The translations under genes were made by a program, and so were the position numbers. The notes under the pieces were generated by a model. It did no database searches. It saw only the letters and a program-made list of their open reading frames with translations, and was not told the origin of the DNA. From NCBI RefSeq assembly GCF_002214525.1, contig NZ_CP015104.1, positions 1 to 64,000 of the forward strand: a stretch of 64,000 nt of DNA, in the 5' to 3' direction. Position 1 is the stretch's first letter, and every line of letters starts with the position of its first letter. Positions 27,725 to 35,772 of this stretch are shown piece after piece. This DNA is from Thermococcus sp. P6. Its GTDB lineage: Archaea; Methanobacteriota_B; Thermococci; Thermococcales; Thermococcaceae.

Positions 27725-29218
27725 ATGGAGAGCGTATTCCAGAACGAGACCGTTAAGGAGATATTGAAGAGGTACAGGCGCATCTGGGCAATAGGACATG
27801 CCCAGAGTGTTCTCGGCTGGGACATGGAGGTTAACATGCCTAAGGAAGGCATCCTGGAGCGTTCCACAGCCCAGGGAGAGCTGTCCGTCCTCTCGCAGGA
27901 GTTTCTTTTAAAGCCCGAGTTCGTTCAGCTCGTGGAGAAGGCGGAGGGCCTTGAGCTCAACGAGTACGAGAGGGGCGTTGTGAGGGTTCTGAGCAGGCAG
28001 ATAAGGATAAACAGGTCATTCCCTCCGGAGTTCCTGAGGGAGATGAGCGAGGTAACGAGTCAGGCTACGAAGGCGTGGGAGGAGGCCAAGAAGAAAGACG
28101 ACTTCTCCCTCTTCGAGCCGTGGCTCGACAGGATAATCGATCTGGCGAGGAGGGCAGCGGAGTACCTCGGCTACGAGAACGAGCCCTACGACGCCCTGCT
28201 TGACCTCTTCGAGGAGGGTCTCACCACCCGGGAGGTGGAGGCCACCTTTGAAAAACTGGAGAAGGACCTGAAGCCGCTCCTTGAGAAGATTCTTGAAGCC
28301 GGCAAAGTCCCCAAGGAGCACCCGCTCGAGAAGGAACGCTACGAGAGGGAGCACATGGAGAGGGTAAACCGCTGGATCCTCGAGAGGTTCGGCTTCCCGC
28401 TCGGTATCCGCTCCCGTCTGGACGTGTCTGCCCATCCCTTCACCACGGAGTTCGGGATAAGGGACGTGAGGATAACCACGAGGTACGAGGGCTACGACTT
28501 CAGGAGGGCAATACTGAGCACCGTCCACGAGTTTGGCCACGCACTGTACGAGCTGCAGCAGGACGAAAGGTTCATGTTCACCCCGATAGCCGGAGGGGTA
28601 AGCCTCGGAATCCACGAGAGCCAGAGCCGTTTCTGGGAGAACATAGTGGGCCGCTCGAAGGAGTTCGCGGGATTGATACATCCGGTGCTCAGGGAGAACC
28701 TCCCCTTCATGGCCGGCTACACACCCGAGGACGTTTACCTGTACTTCAACATGGTCAGGCCGGACTTCATCAGGACTGAGGCTGACGTCGTCACCTACAA
28801 CTTCCACATACTCCTGCGCTTCAAGCTCGAGAGGATGATGCTGAGCGAGGACGTAAAGGCGAAGGACCTTCCGGAGCTCTGGAACGATGAGATGGAGAAC
28901 CTCCTCGGCATAAGGCCGAAGAGCTACACCGAGGGAATCCTTCAGGACATCCACTGGGCCCACGGGACCATCGGTTACTTCCCGACCTACAGCATAGGGA
29001 CCCTCCTGTCGGCTCAGTTCTACTACCACATGAAGAAGGACCTCAACGTGGAGGAGCACATCGCCCGTGCCGACTTTGAGCCCATAAAGGCATGGCTTCG
29101 CGAGAGGGTCCACAGATACGGCTCCATCTACCCGCCCAAGGAGCTCCTGAAGAAGGCCATCGGCGAGGGGCTCAACCCGGACTACTTCGTAAGGTGGGTG
29201 AAGGAGAGGTATCTCTGA
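27725..29218 (+). CDS. Thermostable carboxypeptidase, M32 family
   Basis: Metallocarboxypeptidase of 497 residues, matching the length of Thermus and Pyrococcus M32 enzymes. It is mostly helical, with the zinc motif HEFGHALYE (HExxH at about 268-272) and the downstream HESQSRFWEN giving the third ligand. Other family signatures are DVSAHPFTTEFGIRDVRITTRY and HWAHGTIGYFPTYSIGT. It removes C-terminal residues from peptides in the cytosol, serving peptide fermentation. The ATG at 27725 is chosen because GGTGA lies five bases before it. Confidence 0.96.
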   Translation: MESVFQNETVKEILKRYRRIWAIGHAQSVLGWDMEVNMPKEGILERSTAQGELSVLSQEFLLKPEFVQLVEKAEGLELNEYERGVVRVLSRQIRINRSFPPEFLREMSEVTSQATKAWEEAKKKDDFSLFEPWLDRIIDLARRAAEYLGYENEPYDALLDLFEEGLTTREVEATFEKLEKDLKPLLEKILEAGKVPKEHPLEKERYEREHMERVNRWILERFGFPLGIRSRLDVSAHPFTTEFGIRDVRITTRYEGYDFRRAILSTVHEFGHALYELQQDERFMFTPIAGGVSLGIHESQSRFWENIVGRSKEFAGLIHPVLRENLPFMAGYTPEDVYLYFNMVRPDFIRTEADVVTYNFHILLRFKLERMMLSEDVKAKDLPELWNDEMENLLGIRPKSYTEGILQDIHWAHGTIGYFPTYSIGTLLSAQFYYHMKKDLNVEEHIARADFEPIKAWLRERVHRYGSIYPPKELLKKAIGEGLNPDYFVRWVKERYL

Positions 29219-29219
29219 C

Positions 29220-29558
29220 CTACTCCACCCACCCGATGGGCTCCACCTCTATGGCCACAACGCCGTACTTCCTTTCCTTTTCCTCGGGATAGAAGCGGCG
29301 GTACACTTTTACGCCCTCTTCCACGTTTTCAACGCCCGGAAGGACGTTCTCTATACCCTCCCTCTCCAGCATCTCCCTGAAGGAGGAATAAATCCTGACG
29401 TCCTTTACCACGCACATAAGCCTGTTCTCGAAGATTATCGTGTCTCCCGGTTGTATCTTCCTTCTCTTCTCGTCGTACAGTCTTCCTTCGATCCTCTTTT
29501 TGCCCGTGGCTATGGCCATCAGGTACTCCTCCCTGAGGCCCATCCTCCACGTTGCCAT
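29220..29558 (-). CDS. ASCH domain protein
   Basis: RNA-binding PUA-like protein of 112 residues. The ASCH signature is visible as MGLREEYLMAIATGKKRIEGRLYDEKRRKIQPGDTIIFEN, where the GKKRIEGR segment lines the pocket. The C-terminal part (VYRRFYPEEKERKYGVVAIEVEP) is also typical. ASCH proteins are thought to act in RNA processing or as hydrolases of modified nucleosides (YqfB); the role here is open. ATG at 29558 follows GGTGATGGG. Confidence 0.88.
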   Translation of the reverse strand: MATWRMGLREEYLMAIATGKKRIEGRLYDEKRRKIQPGDTIIFENRLMCVVKDVRIYSSFREMLEREGIENVLPGVENVEEGVKVYRRFYPEEKERKYGVVAIEVEPIGWVE

Positions 29559-29567
29559 CCCATCACC

Positions 29568-30680
29568 TCACAGGAGCGTTCTGATTATCCGGGGACTGAC
29601 CCTTATCAGTCCGGCGAGGAGCTTCGGCCTCTTCAGGATGGCCTTTGCGGTCTTAACGTGGTCATCGAAGTCGGCCTGCGATTCTATTACCTCCCTCGCC
29701 TCCTCGCTCCCGAGTATCTCAAAGACCCTCTCGATGGTATCCTGATCCATGCCGAGGAAGAGCTTTCTGAAACGGAGCCCGAAGCTTATCCCCTTCTTCA
29801 CGAAGGAGCACTCCCGCTCGTATTCCTCCAGCCTTCCGTTCAGGAGGGCCTTTCTAAGGGCGTGGGCGCAGTACATCCCGTAGACTATCCCTCCGGCCGT
29901 TGTGGGCTTTATCTGGAGCGCCGCGTCCCCAATGAGGGCCACGTTACCCCTGACCCACGGCTTTCTCCTTCCGAACCCGACGCTCCCGGCCTTGAACTCC
30001 ACCACGGAAGCGGGCCTCAGCATCTTTAACCTCAGGAACCTGTAAATGGCTCTAAGGCTCCCGAACGTCCCCACCCTTGCGAGGTCCTCCCTCACCGGAG
30101 CCACCCAGAAGAAGAACTCCGGGTTTAGATCCCTGTTGACCCATACCTCGACGAAGTCCCTCCGGAAGTTCCCGACGACTTCAACCTCGTAGCCGCTCAA
30201 AAATTCGGCCTTCGTTTCCGCTCCAATCGCCTTTGCCACGGTGCTGTTGAGCCCGTCGGCCCCTATGTAAAAACCTGCCCCCAGCTCAATCCTTTCCCCG
30301 AACCTCTGGAGGACCGCCCTTCCGTTTTTGAAGCCCACGAAGGTCGTCCCCATGTAGTAATCTACGCCCTTCTTTACGGCCCTCTCGGCCAGCGACTTCT
30401 CGAGAGTCTTTCTGTCCACGAGATAGGCCTGTGGAGACTTCCTTTCCACCTCAAAGCTCTGGATCCTCGAGTAGAACACCGCCCCCCGGAGTTCGTTCAG
30501 AACGGCATCCTCCGGAAGGCCGAACCTCCTGTAGTTCTCGGCCCCTATTATGCCCGTGCAGGCCTTACCCCCGAAGGATCCCTTCTTCTCCACGAGTGCA
30601 ACTTTAAACTCCCCCGCGAGCAGGCTGGCGAGGTAGTTGCCGACGGGTCCACCGCCGATGATAAGGACGTCGTACTCCAT
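29568..30680 (-). CDS. FAD-dependent oxidoreductase, geranylgeranyl reductase family
   Basis: Flavoprotein of 370 residues. FAD-binding GGGPVGNYLASLLAGEFKVALVEKK opens the Rossmann fold; GGKACTGIIG, FYIGADGLNSTVAKAIG and NVALIGDAALQIKPTTAGGIVYGM are further flavin contacts of the GGR/PHBH group. GGR proteins saturate isoprenoid chains of archaeal lipids; the window does not show whether this paralogue acts on lipids or on another isoprenoid. The C-terminal helical tail (about 300-370) is family-typical. ATG follows GGGGAGGGAGA; promoter TTTTAAAACC is shared divergently with pcp. Confidence 0.88.
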   Translation of the reverse strand: MEYDVLIIGGGPVGNYLASLLAGEFKVALVEKKGSFGGKACTGIIGAENYRRFGLPEDAVLNELRGAVFYSRIQSFEVERKSPQAYLVDRKTLEKSLAERAVKKGVDYYMGTTFVGFKNGRAVLQRFGERIELGAGFYIGADGLNSTVAKAIGAETKAEFLSGYEVEVVGNFRRDFVEVWVNRDLNPEFFFWVAPVREDLARVGTFGSLRAIYRFLRLKMLRPASVVEFKAGSVGFGRRKPWVRGNVALIGDAALQIKPTTAGGIVYGMYCAHALRKALLNGRLEEYERECSFVKKGISFGLRFRKLFLGMDQDTIERVFEILGSEEAREVIESQADFDDHVKTAKAILKRPKLLAGLIRVSPRIIRTLL

Positions 30681-30740
30681 TCTCCCTCCCCAGGAGGGGT
30701 GGGTTTTAAAACCTAAAAACCTAACCTTTCCGGTGGTGTT

Positions 30741-31346
30741 ATGAAGGTCCTCGTAACAGGCTTCGAGCCCTTTGGAGGCGAGAGGATAAACCCCTCGTGG
30801 GAAGCCCTGAAAGACCTCCCGGAGGAAGTAGAGGGTGCCCGGTTGATAAAGCGCAGGCTCCCGGTTACCTTCAGGGGCGTTCGGAGGGTTCTCCCGAGGT
30901 TGATCGTGGAGGAAAAGCCGGATGTTGTGGTGCTGACCGGACAGGCCGGAGGGAGGCCCAACGTGACGGTGGAGAGGGTTGCGATTAACGTTATGGACAG
31001 CAGGACCCCTGACAACGAGGGCTTTGCCCCGGAGGACGAACCGGTGTTTGAGGGTGCCCCGGCAGCTTACTTTTCAACGCTTCCGGTAAAGGCCATCGTG
31101 GATGCTCTGAGAAAGGCAGGAATCCCGGCAGGGGTTTCCAACACCGCCGGAACCTACGTCTGCAACGCCGCGATGTTCACGGCGCTCCACACGATAGCCG
31201 TTGCGGGAATGGAAACGAGGGCAGGTTTCGTTCACGTCCCCTTCAGCCACGGGCAGGTCCTTGAAAAGGCGAAACCCTCCATGAGCCTTGAGACGATAAG
31301 GAAGGCCATTGAGGTCGCCGTTAGAACTTCGCTGATGGTCCGGTAA
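30741..31346 (+). CDS. pcp: Pyrrolidone-carboxylate peptidase (pyroglutamyl peptidase I, C15)
   Basis: Cytosolic cysteine peptidase of 201 residues that removes N-terminal pyroglutamate. It starts MKVLVTGFEPFGG. The triad is Glu79 (NVTVERVAIN), Cys141 (AGTYVCNAAMF) and His165 (FVHVPFSH). Length equals that of the family. ATG follows GGTGGTGTT. It has its own promoter, TATA TTTTAAAACC (about 30704-30713), and a CCTAA repeat (30712-30725) between TATA and gene. Confidence 0.97.
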   Translation: MKVLVTGFEPFGGERINPSWEALKDLPEEVEGARLIKRRLPVTFRGVRRVLPRLIVEEKPDVVVLTGQAGGRPNVTVERVAINVMDSRTPDNEGFAPEDEPVFEGAPAAYFSTLPVKAIVDALRKAGIPAGVSNTAGTYVCNAAMFTALHTIAVAGMETRAGFVHVPFSHGQVLEKAKPSMSLETIRKAIEVAVRTSLMVR

Positions 31347-31389
31347 TCTTTTTAAACCCCCTCCGAAGCCCCTTATAGAAGCCCTCAGG

Positions 31390-33375
31390 GTGAGGCCTAT
31401 TCTGATACTTGGCGTGGATATAATAGGTGAGAACCCCAAGAGGTTTGCCGTCGTGAGCTGGTTCAACGGCCGGCTTGAAAAGAAGGGGGAGTTCACCCTC
31501 TATCGACTCATGCGCTTCATCCAGTCCAAAAGGCCGGACGTAGTGGCCATGGACAGCATCACCGAACTGGGGCAGGACCTGAGGAAGTTTCTTAGATCGT
31601 TACCGGCTGGGACGAAGCTCGTTCAGGTGACCGGCAGGCCGGGTGAGGGGAGAACCCTTCAGAGTCTCGCGAGGGAGCACGGGATAACGGTTACCGACAG
31701 GTTCGATCCTTACGAGGAGGCGAAGCTTTCGGCCCTTCTCGCGAGCAGGGGGGTTGGTTACGAGGTTCTCGCCTTCGAGGACGAGGTGAGGGTGAAGGTC
31801 ACGAGGGGCAGGAGCCACGGGAAGGGCGGCTGGAGTCAGGACCGCTACAGGAAGCGCGTTCACAACCTCGTCAGGGATAAGGTGAGGGATATAAGCGAGA
31901 GGCTCAGAAGGGCCGGGATACCCTTTGATCTGGAGGTCAAGGAGAAGGATTACGGTCTGGCCCGGGGTGAGTTCAGGGTGTACGCCGGGAGGGAGGAGAT
32001 CGCCGGGCTCATAAAACCCATGAGGGGGGGAGACGTTGAGGTCAGGATATATCCCGTGGAGAGATCGGAGCTTGGCTTCGCCCCGCTCAGGGGGGAGGAG
32101 GCGATACGCAGGAGAAAGAGCATCATAGTCGGTATAGACCCCGGGATAACCGTTGGAATAGCCGCGATAGATCTCAACGGCCGTATCGTTGCCCTTCACA
32201 GCGAGAGGAACATGCCCGTGGGCGAGGTCTTCAGGTTCATAAGCGACGTCGGGCATCCGCTTATCGTGGCCACCGACGTGAACCCGGCCCCGGGCTTCGT
32301 TGAGAAGATCGCCCGATCCTTCAAGGCTTCCCTCTTCGTTCCCCCCGAGAGCCTCCGGGTTGAAGAGAAGAAAGAACTCCTGAGGAACCTTGGGGTAAGG
32401 GTTGACGATGATCACCAGCGCGATGCACTGGCCGCGGCCTACAAGGCATACCTGCGGCTGAAACCGAAGCTCGAGCACATCGATGCCAGACTTCACGAGA
32501 GGGGCCTTGAGGGTAAGTCCGAAGAGGTTAAGGCTCTGGTCCTTCAGGGCTACAACCTCGGCGAGGCCATGCAGAGGGTCACGCTCCGTGAAAGGCCCGC
32601 GGAGGAGGAACCTGAAGGGAAGCCGGAAGTGGACGTGAGACCCTACGTCAGGAAAATCCGCGAGCTGGAGAGGAAGATAGAGCTTCTCGAAAGGGAAAAC
32701 GCCGAGCTTAAGGGCATAATCCGGGAGCAGAGAAAGACCATCGGCAGGCTCGAGAGGAGGATAGCGGATTACGATGAAGAAGTCAGGAAAAAGGTTCTCC
32801 GCGAGAGGGAGCTCGAGGCGAAGGTCAAGCGTATAGACCTGCTTGAAAAACAGCTCCGCGAGGCCCGTGAGGTAATAGAGCGCCTGAGCAGGCACCTAAC
32901 CACGGTGAAGAGAATGAACGTGGTTGAGGTGAGGGGGTCCGCGGTTCCGCTTAAGGTCCTCAGGATCCTGAGCTGGAGGGAACTCGAAAGGATAGAACGG
33001 GAAGTGGGCATCAGGCGGGGAGATGTGCTGTACGTTATCAACCCGGCAGGAGCAGGAAGGGGAATGGCCGAGGAGCTCGTCGAGAAGGGTATCCGGGCGT
33101 TGATAACCGAGAAACCCCTGCCAGGGGAAGTCGTGGAGGTTCTCAGGGAGGCCCACGTTCCCTTCTTTACCGGCGAAGAACTCAACGTTAAGCGGGTGGA
33201 TGAGTTTGCGGTGGTGGAGAGGGAAACGCTCGAGAGGGCCATTGAGGAACTCCTTTCCAGATGGGAGGAAGAGGACAGGGAGAGGGAAGCTGAGAGGATC
33301 CTTCAGCTGGTCGAGGAATACCGGCTCGAACGCGTCAGGGAGCTGAGGAGAAAGGCGGAGGAGGAACGCAGGTGA
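31390..33375 (+). CDS. DUF460 protein with RuvC/RNase H-like core and coiled coil
   Basis: Conserved archaeal protein of 661 residues (COG2433 type). The N-terminal domain (1-120) starts ILILGVDIIG and repeats an RNase-H-like first strand. A second RNase-H fold at about 245-360 has the full RuvC pattern: VGIDPGITVGIAAID, then a Thr-Asp strand (VATDVNP) and DDDHQRDALAAAYKAY with the last acidic residues. A long coiled coil (about 415-510) and a C-terminal domain follow. A nuclease or structure-binding activity is plausible but unproven. The GTG start has no clear ribosome site; it may be read from a short leader (TATA CTTTTTAAACC at about 31348-31358). Confidence 0.85.
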   Translation: MRPILILGVDIIGENPKRFAVVSWFNGRLEKKGEFTLYRLMRFIQSKRPDVVAMDSITELGQDLRKFLRSLPAGTKLVQVTGRPGEGRTLQSLAREHGITVTDRFDPYEEAKLSALLASRGVGYEVLAFEDEVRVKVTRGRSHGKGGWSQDRYRKRVHNLVRDKVRDISERLRRAGIPFDLEVKEKDYGLARGEFRVYAGREEIAGLIKPMRGGDVEVRIYPVERSELGFAPLRGEEAIRRRKSIIVGIDPGITVGIAAIDLNGRIVALHSERNMPVGEVFRFISDVGHPLIVATDVNPAPGFVEKIARSFKASLFVPPESLRVEEKKELLRNLGVRVDDDHQRDALAAAYKAYLRLKPKLEHIDARLHERGLEGKSEEVKALVLQGYNLGEAMQRVTLRERPAEEEPEGKPEVDVRPYVRKIRELERKIELLERENAELKGIIREQRKTIGRLERRIADYDEEVRKKVLRERELEAKVKRIDLLEKQLREAREVIERLSRHLTTVKRMNVVEVRGSAVPLKVLRILSWRELERIEREVGIRRGDVLYVINPAGAGRGMAEELVEKGIRALITEKPLPGEVVEVLREAHVPFFTGEELNVKRVDEFAVVERETLERAIEELLSRWEEEDREREAERILQLVEEYRLERVRELRRKAEEERR

Positions 33376-33405
33376 GACGATGGCCGTCCGGAAGTCCCCT
33401 GAACC

Positions 33406-34377
33406 CTATTCAACCCTGAAGGTCAGGCCCCTCTCCCTTGCCCTTTTCTGAACCTGAAGCCTGAAGGAACAGGCCTTGCAGATCTCACCCGTCGTCGGCT
33501 GGCCACATATCTTACAGCGGTTCAGCTCGCTCGTCTTCTTCGTGTAGGTCCGGGCTATCAGCGGGAACAGCCTGTCGTAACTCCTCAGGATCTGGTACTT
33601 CGTGCCCGGATGCTTCTCCTCCATCTCGTTTATCCAGTCCCTTATCTCGGCCCTAAACGCTTCTACCGCGTACGGACACTCGCTCAGATCCACCTCTATG
33701 CCGTTTAACGTGGCGTAGAGCACTATCTCCTTCTCGGGGATCTCGCGGAGCGGCTTTATTCTGGGGACGAGTTCTGGGTGTATCTCCTCGTAATAGGGCC
33801 CCGTCCTTCCGAGCCGGGCTATGTCCCCCCTGAGGATGTTCATCAGGAACATCTGAACCTCATCGTCGAGGTTGTGCCCGACCGCCAGCTTATCCGCCCC
33901 GACATCCTTAGCGGCGTAGTTGAGGAGCCAGCGCCTCCATACGCCACAGTAGGAGCAGGCCCCAACCCTCTCGCCCTTCTCAAAGCTCCCCATGATCTCG
34001 ACGGTCTCATCGAGGGAGAAGCCGATGTACTCCTTGAAGGAATACACCCTGTGCTCTATTCCAAGTCTCTCCGCGTTTCTCTTTGCCACCTCGACGCTTT
34101 TGGGCCTGTAACCGGCTATCCCCTCATCGATGGTTATCGCAACGAGCTCGAAGGGAAACCTCTCCCTAAGTTTGGCGAGCAGGTGCATAAGAACCACGCT
34201 GTCTTTGCCCCCCGAAACCCCGACGGCTATCCTCTCGCCCCGCTCGATGAGGTTGTGCTTCTTCACGGTCTTCCTGAACTTCCTCTCGATCATCTCGTTG
34301 AAGTGTCTCCTGCAGTAATACCTTCCGCTGTAACGCGCGTGGTAGACGGCCCTGCCGTTGCACTTCGAGCACTTCAT
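33406..34377 (-). CDS. ncsA: tRNA 2-thiolation protein, NcsA/Ncs6 (CTU1) type
   Basis: ATP-pyrophosphatase-type tRNA thiolase of 323 residues. N-terminal and C-terminal zinc fingers (CxxC at 3-6 with Cys22; CKICGQP and CKAC at the end) flank the PP-loop SGGKDS (55-60). Catalytic or Fe-S cysteines are Cys141, Cys144 ([11 protein letters not shown]) and Cys234 (LSECPYA). The [10 protein letters not shown] and [19 protein letters not shown] stretches fit the Ncs6/CTU1 branch that thiolates U34, unlike the TtuA-type paralogue at 45296. The sulfur donor is presumably a ubiquitin-like protein encoded elsewhere. Confidence 0.85.
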   Translation of the reverse strand: MKCSKCNGRAVYHARYSGRYYCRRHFNEMIERKFRKTVKKHNLIERGERIAVGVSGGKDSVVLMHLLAKLRERFPFELVAITIDEGIAGYRPKSVEVAKRNAERLGIEHRVYSFKEYIGFSLDETVEIMGSFEKGERVGACSYCGVWRRWLLNYAAKDVGADKLAVGHNLDDEVQMFLMNILRGDIARLGRTGPYYEEIHPELVPRIKPLREIPEKEIVLYATLNGIEVDLSECPYAVEAFRAEIRDWINEMEEKHPGTKYQILRSYDRLFPLIARTYTKKTSELNRCKICGQPTTGEICKACSFRLQVQKRARERGLTFRVE

Positions 34378-34406
34378 ACTCCCACCAGCCTGAGAAGAAC
34401 CTTGAA

Positions 34407-35540
34407 CTAACCGGCGAGGCCCGCCAGTGCCGGCCAGAGGTTGAGGCCGAGCAGGAACAGCCCGATCCCTATGGTGAGGTACCTGACCGGATCGGCCAAT
34501 CTCCGGGGGAGGTAGGCCCTGACAACGTCATCGAGCATCCTGCCTCCGTCGAGGGGAACCAGCGGAAAGAGGTTCATCAGCCCTATCCCGAGGTTGAGTA
34601 CGTATATCCAGTAGAGGGCAAAGAACAGGGGTAGGATTACGCTCTCGTGGCCAACCTTTGATGTAACGTTCTGAGTCGGATACACCCCGATGTAGCCCTT
34701 TTCCGGATCGTCGGGATGGGCGCCGAGTTTCAGGTTGACGTTCAGCTCCTTCCCGTCCCTTAGTATCGTGAGGGTGACCACCTGCCCGGGCTTCGTGGTG
34801 TTCATGAAGTTCATGAACTTCTCCATGTCCGGTATCCGCTCCCCGTTAATGGCCGTTATCACGTCCCCCTTTTGAAGCACGCCGAAGGCGGGTCCGTCCT
34901 CAACGACCCCCGAGACGAGAACTCCGGAAGGCTGAAGGACGGGCGCTATAGCCAGGTTTATGAGGATGAGCGTCAGAAAGGCCGTCACGATGTTCGCCAT
35001 GGATCCCGCACCGTAAACCCGGAGTCTCGAGCGTAGGGGGGCCCTTTCGAGCGCCTCCTCGTCCGGCTCCACGAAGGCACCGGGGATGACGGCCAGAAGA
35101 ACCAGCCCCACGGACTTAAGGGGCAGATCGTCGGCCCGGGCCACTATTCCGTGGCTCAGTTCGTGGACCACCATAACGACCACGAGCCCAATGAGGCCGT
35201 ACCAGAGGGGTATCGTAACCCCCGGGATAACGAGCTGGACTCCGGCCTGCCCTCCGTGGCTTTGAACCGTTTTTATGGCCGTCTTCAGCAGGGCGTAGAA
35301 GACGTAGGCCATGCCAGCAAAGCCGACCGCTATGCCCGCATCGGCGTAGGCTCTCCAGAAGCGCCGGGACCTTCTGGCTATGGAATCTATAAGGCCGAGC
35401 AGTCTTTTGGTCCTCCACATCGCGATGAACATCTCAACCGTGAGGCCCTCTTCCCTCTCTCCTCTCCTTCCGAAGAGACCATACAGAACGATCCAGAAGG
35501 CAGTGATGCCGATGATTATCTGAGTGAGCGTGCCGTTCAT
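34407..35540 (-). CDS. Site-2-type membrane metalloprotease with PDZ domain (M50)
   Basis: Intramembrane zinc protease of 377 residues. Six or so membrane segments surround the active site HELSH (126-130) in MVVHELSHGIVA and the second metal motif NLFPLVPLDGGRML near the C-terminus. A PDZ domain (about 195-275; VLQKGDVITAINGERI) separates the two. These proteases release membrane-tethered regulators. ATG 35540 begins MNGTLTQ and follows GGTGGCCAAA. The natural substrate is unknown. Confidence 0.92.
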   Translation of the reverse strand: MNGTLTQIIIGITAFWIVLYGLFGRRGEREEGLTVEMFIAMWRTKRLLGLIDSIARRSRRFWRAYADAGIAVGFAGMAYVFYALLKTAIKTVQSHGGQAGVQLVIPGVTIPLWYGLIGLVVVMVVHELSHGIVARADDLPLKSVGLVLLAVIPGAFVEPDEEALERAPLRSRLRVYGAGSMANIVTAFLTLILINLAIAPVLQPSGVLVSGVVEDGPAFGVLQKGDVITAINGERIPDMEKFMNFMNTTKPGQVVTLTILRDGKELNVNLKLGAHPDDPEKGYIGVYPTQNVTSKVGHESVILPLFFALYWIYVLNLGIGLMNLFPLVPLDGGRMLDDVVRAYLPRRLADPVRYLTIGIGLFLLGLNLWPALAGLAG

Positions 35541-35595
35541 TTTGGCCACCTGATGAAGCTTTCCAAGGGTGAGTTTAAAAAGTAATCGGGGCAAC

Positions 35596-35684
35596 CGTTT
35601 TAAGTCCCCGGGAGAACTTCCCATGCGATGATGAGTGATGGGCGAACCGACCGATGAGGATGGAAAGGTGATCGCTGAGCAACC
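35596..35684 (+). ncRNA. C/D box sRNA gene A with own promoter
   Basis: C box ATGATGA (35628-35634), a 12-base guide GTGATGGGCGAA, D' box CCGA (35647-35650), C' box TGAGGA (35655-35660), a 14-base guide ending AAAGGTGATCG, and D box CTGA (35675-35678). A TATA element GTTTTAAG starts 30 bases before the C box (TTTTAA at 35598-35603). The RNA probably spans about 35622-35683. The D guide pairs over nine bases with the 3' end of 16S rRNA (CGATCACCT), which is also the SD-pairing site, so this may be coincidence. The D' target is unknown. Variant D' and C' boxes make it weaker than gene B. Confidence 0.65.
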
Positions 35685-35770
35685 CTTTTAAGGCCCATCC
35701 AAAACCTTTTTTGGGATGATGATTTCAGCCTTGTCTGAGGCTCGTGATGATGGAGTGACGGACTGACCGC
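35685..35770 (+). ncRNA. C/D box sRNA gene B, guide for two 16S rRNA sites
   Basis: A textbook archaeal C/D sRNA: C box ATGATGA (35716-35722), guide TTTCAGCCTTGT (12), D' CTGA (35735-35738), spacer GGCTCG, C' TGATGA (35745-35750), guide TGGAGTGACGGA (12), D CTGA (35763-35766). TATA CTTTTAAGG starts 30 bases before the C box, as in gene A. The D' guide matches archaeal 16S CAAGGCTGAAA and the D guide matches CCGTCACTCCA, by my recall of Thermococcales 16S. The fifth-base rule predicts 2'-O-methyl groups at equivalents of E. coli G902 and U1406. Confidence 0.85.
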
Positions 35771-35772
35771 CT

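Noticed and set aside
30700-30726. CCTAA direct repeats upstream of pcp as a full metal-regulator operator
   Set aside because: Only half-sites in direct orientation are present, without an opposite TTAGG arm, so I list it only as a possible half-site.
33376-33405. C/D-like elements (ACGATGG ... CCTGA) after the DUF460 stop
   Set aside because: The C box is poor, there is no C'/D' pair, and the gap is too short for an independent gene.
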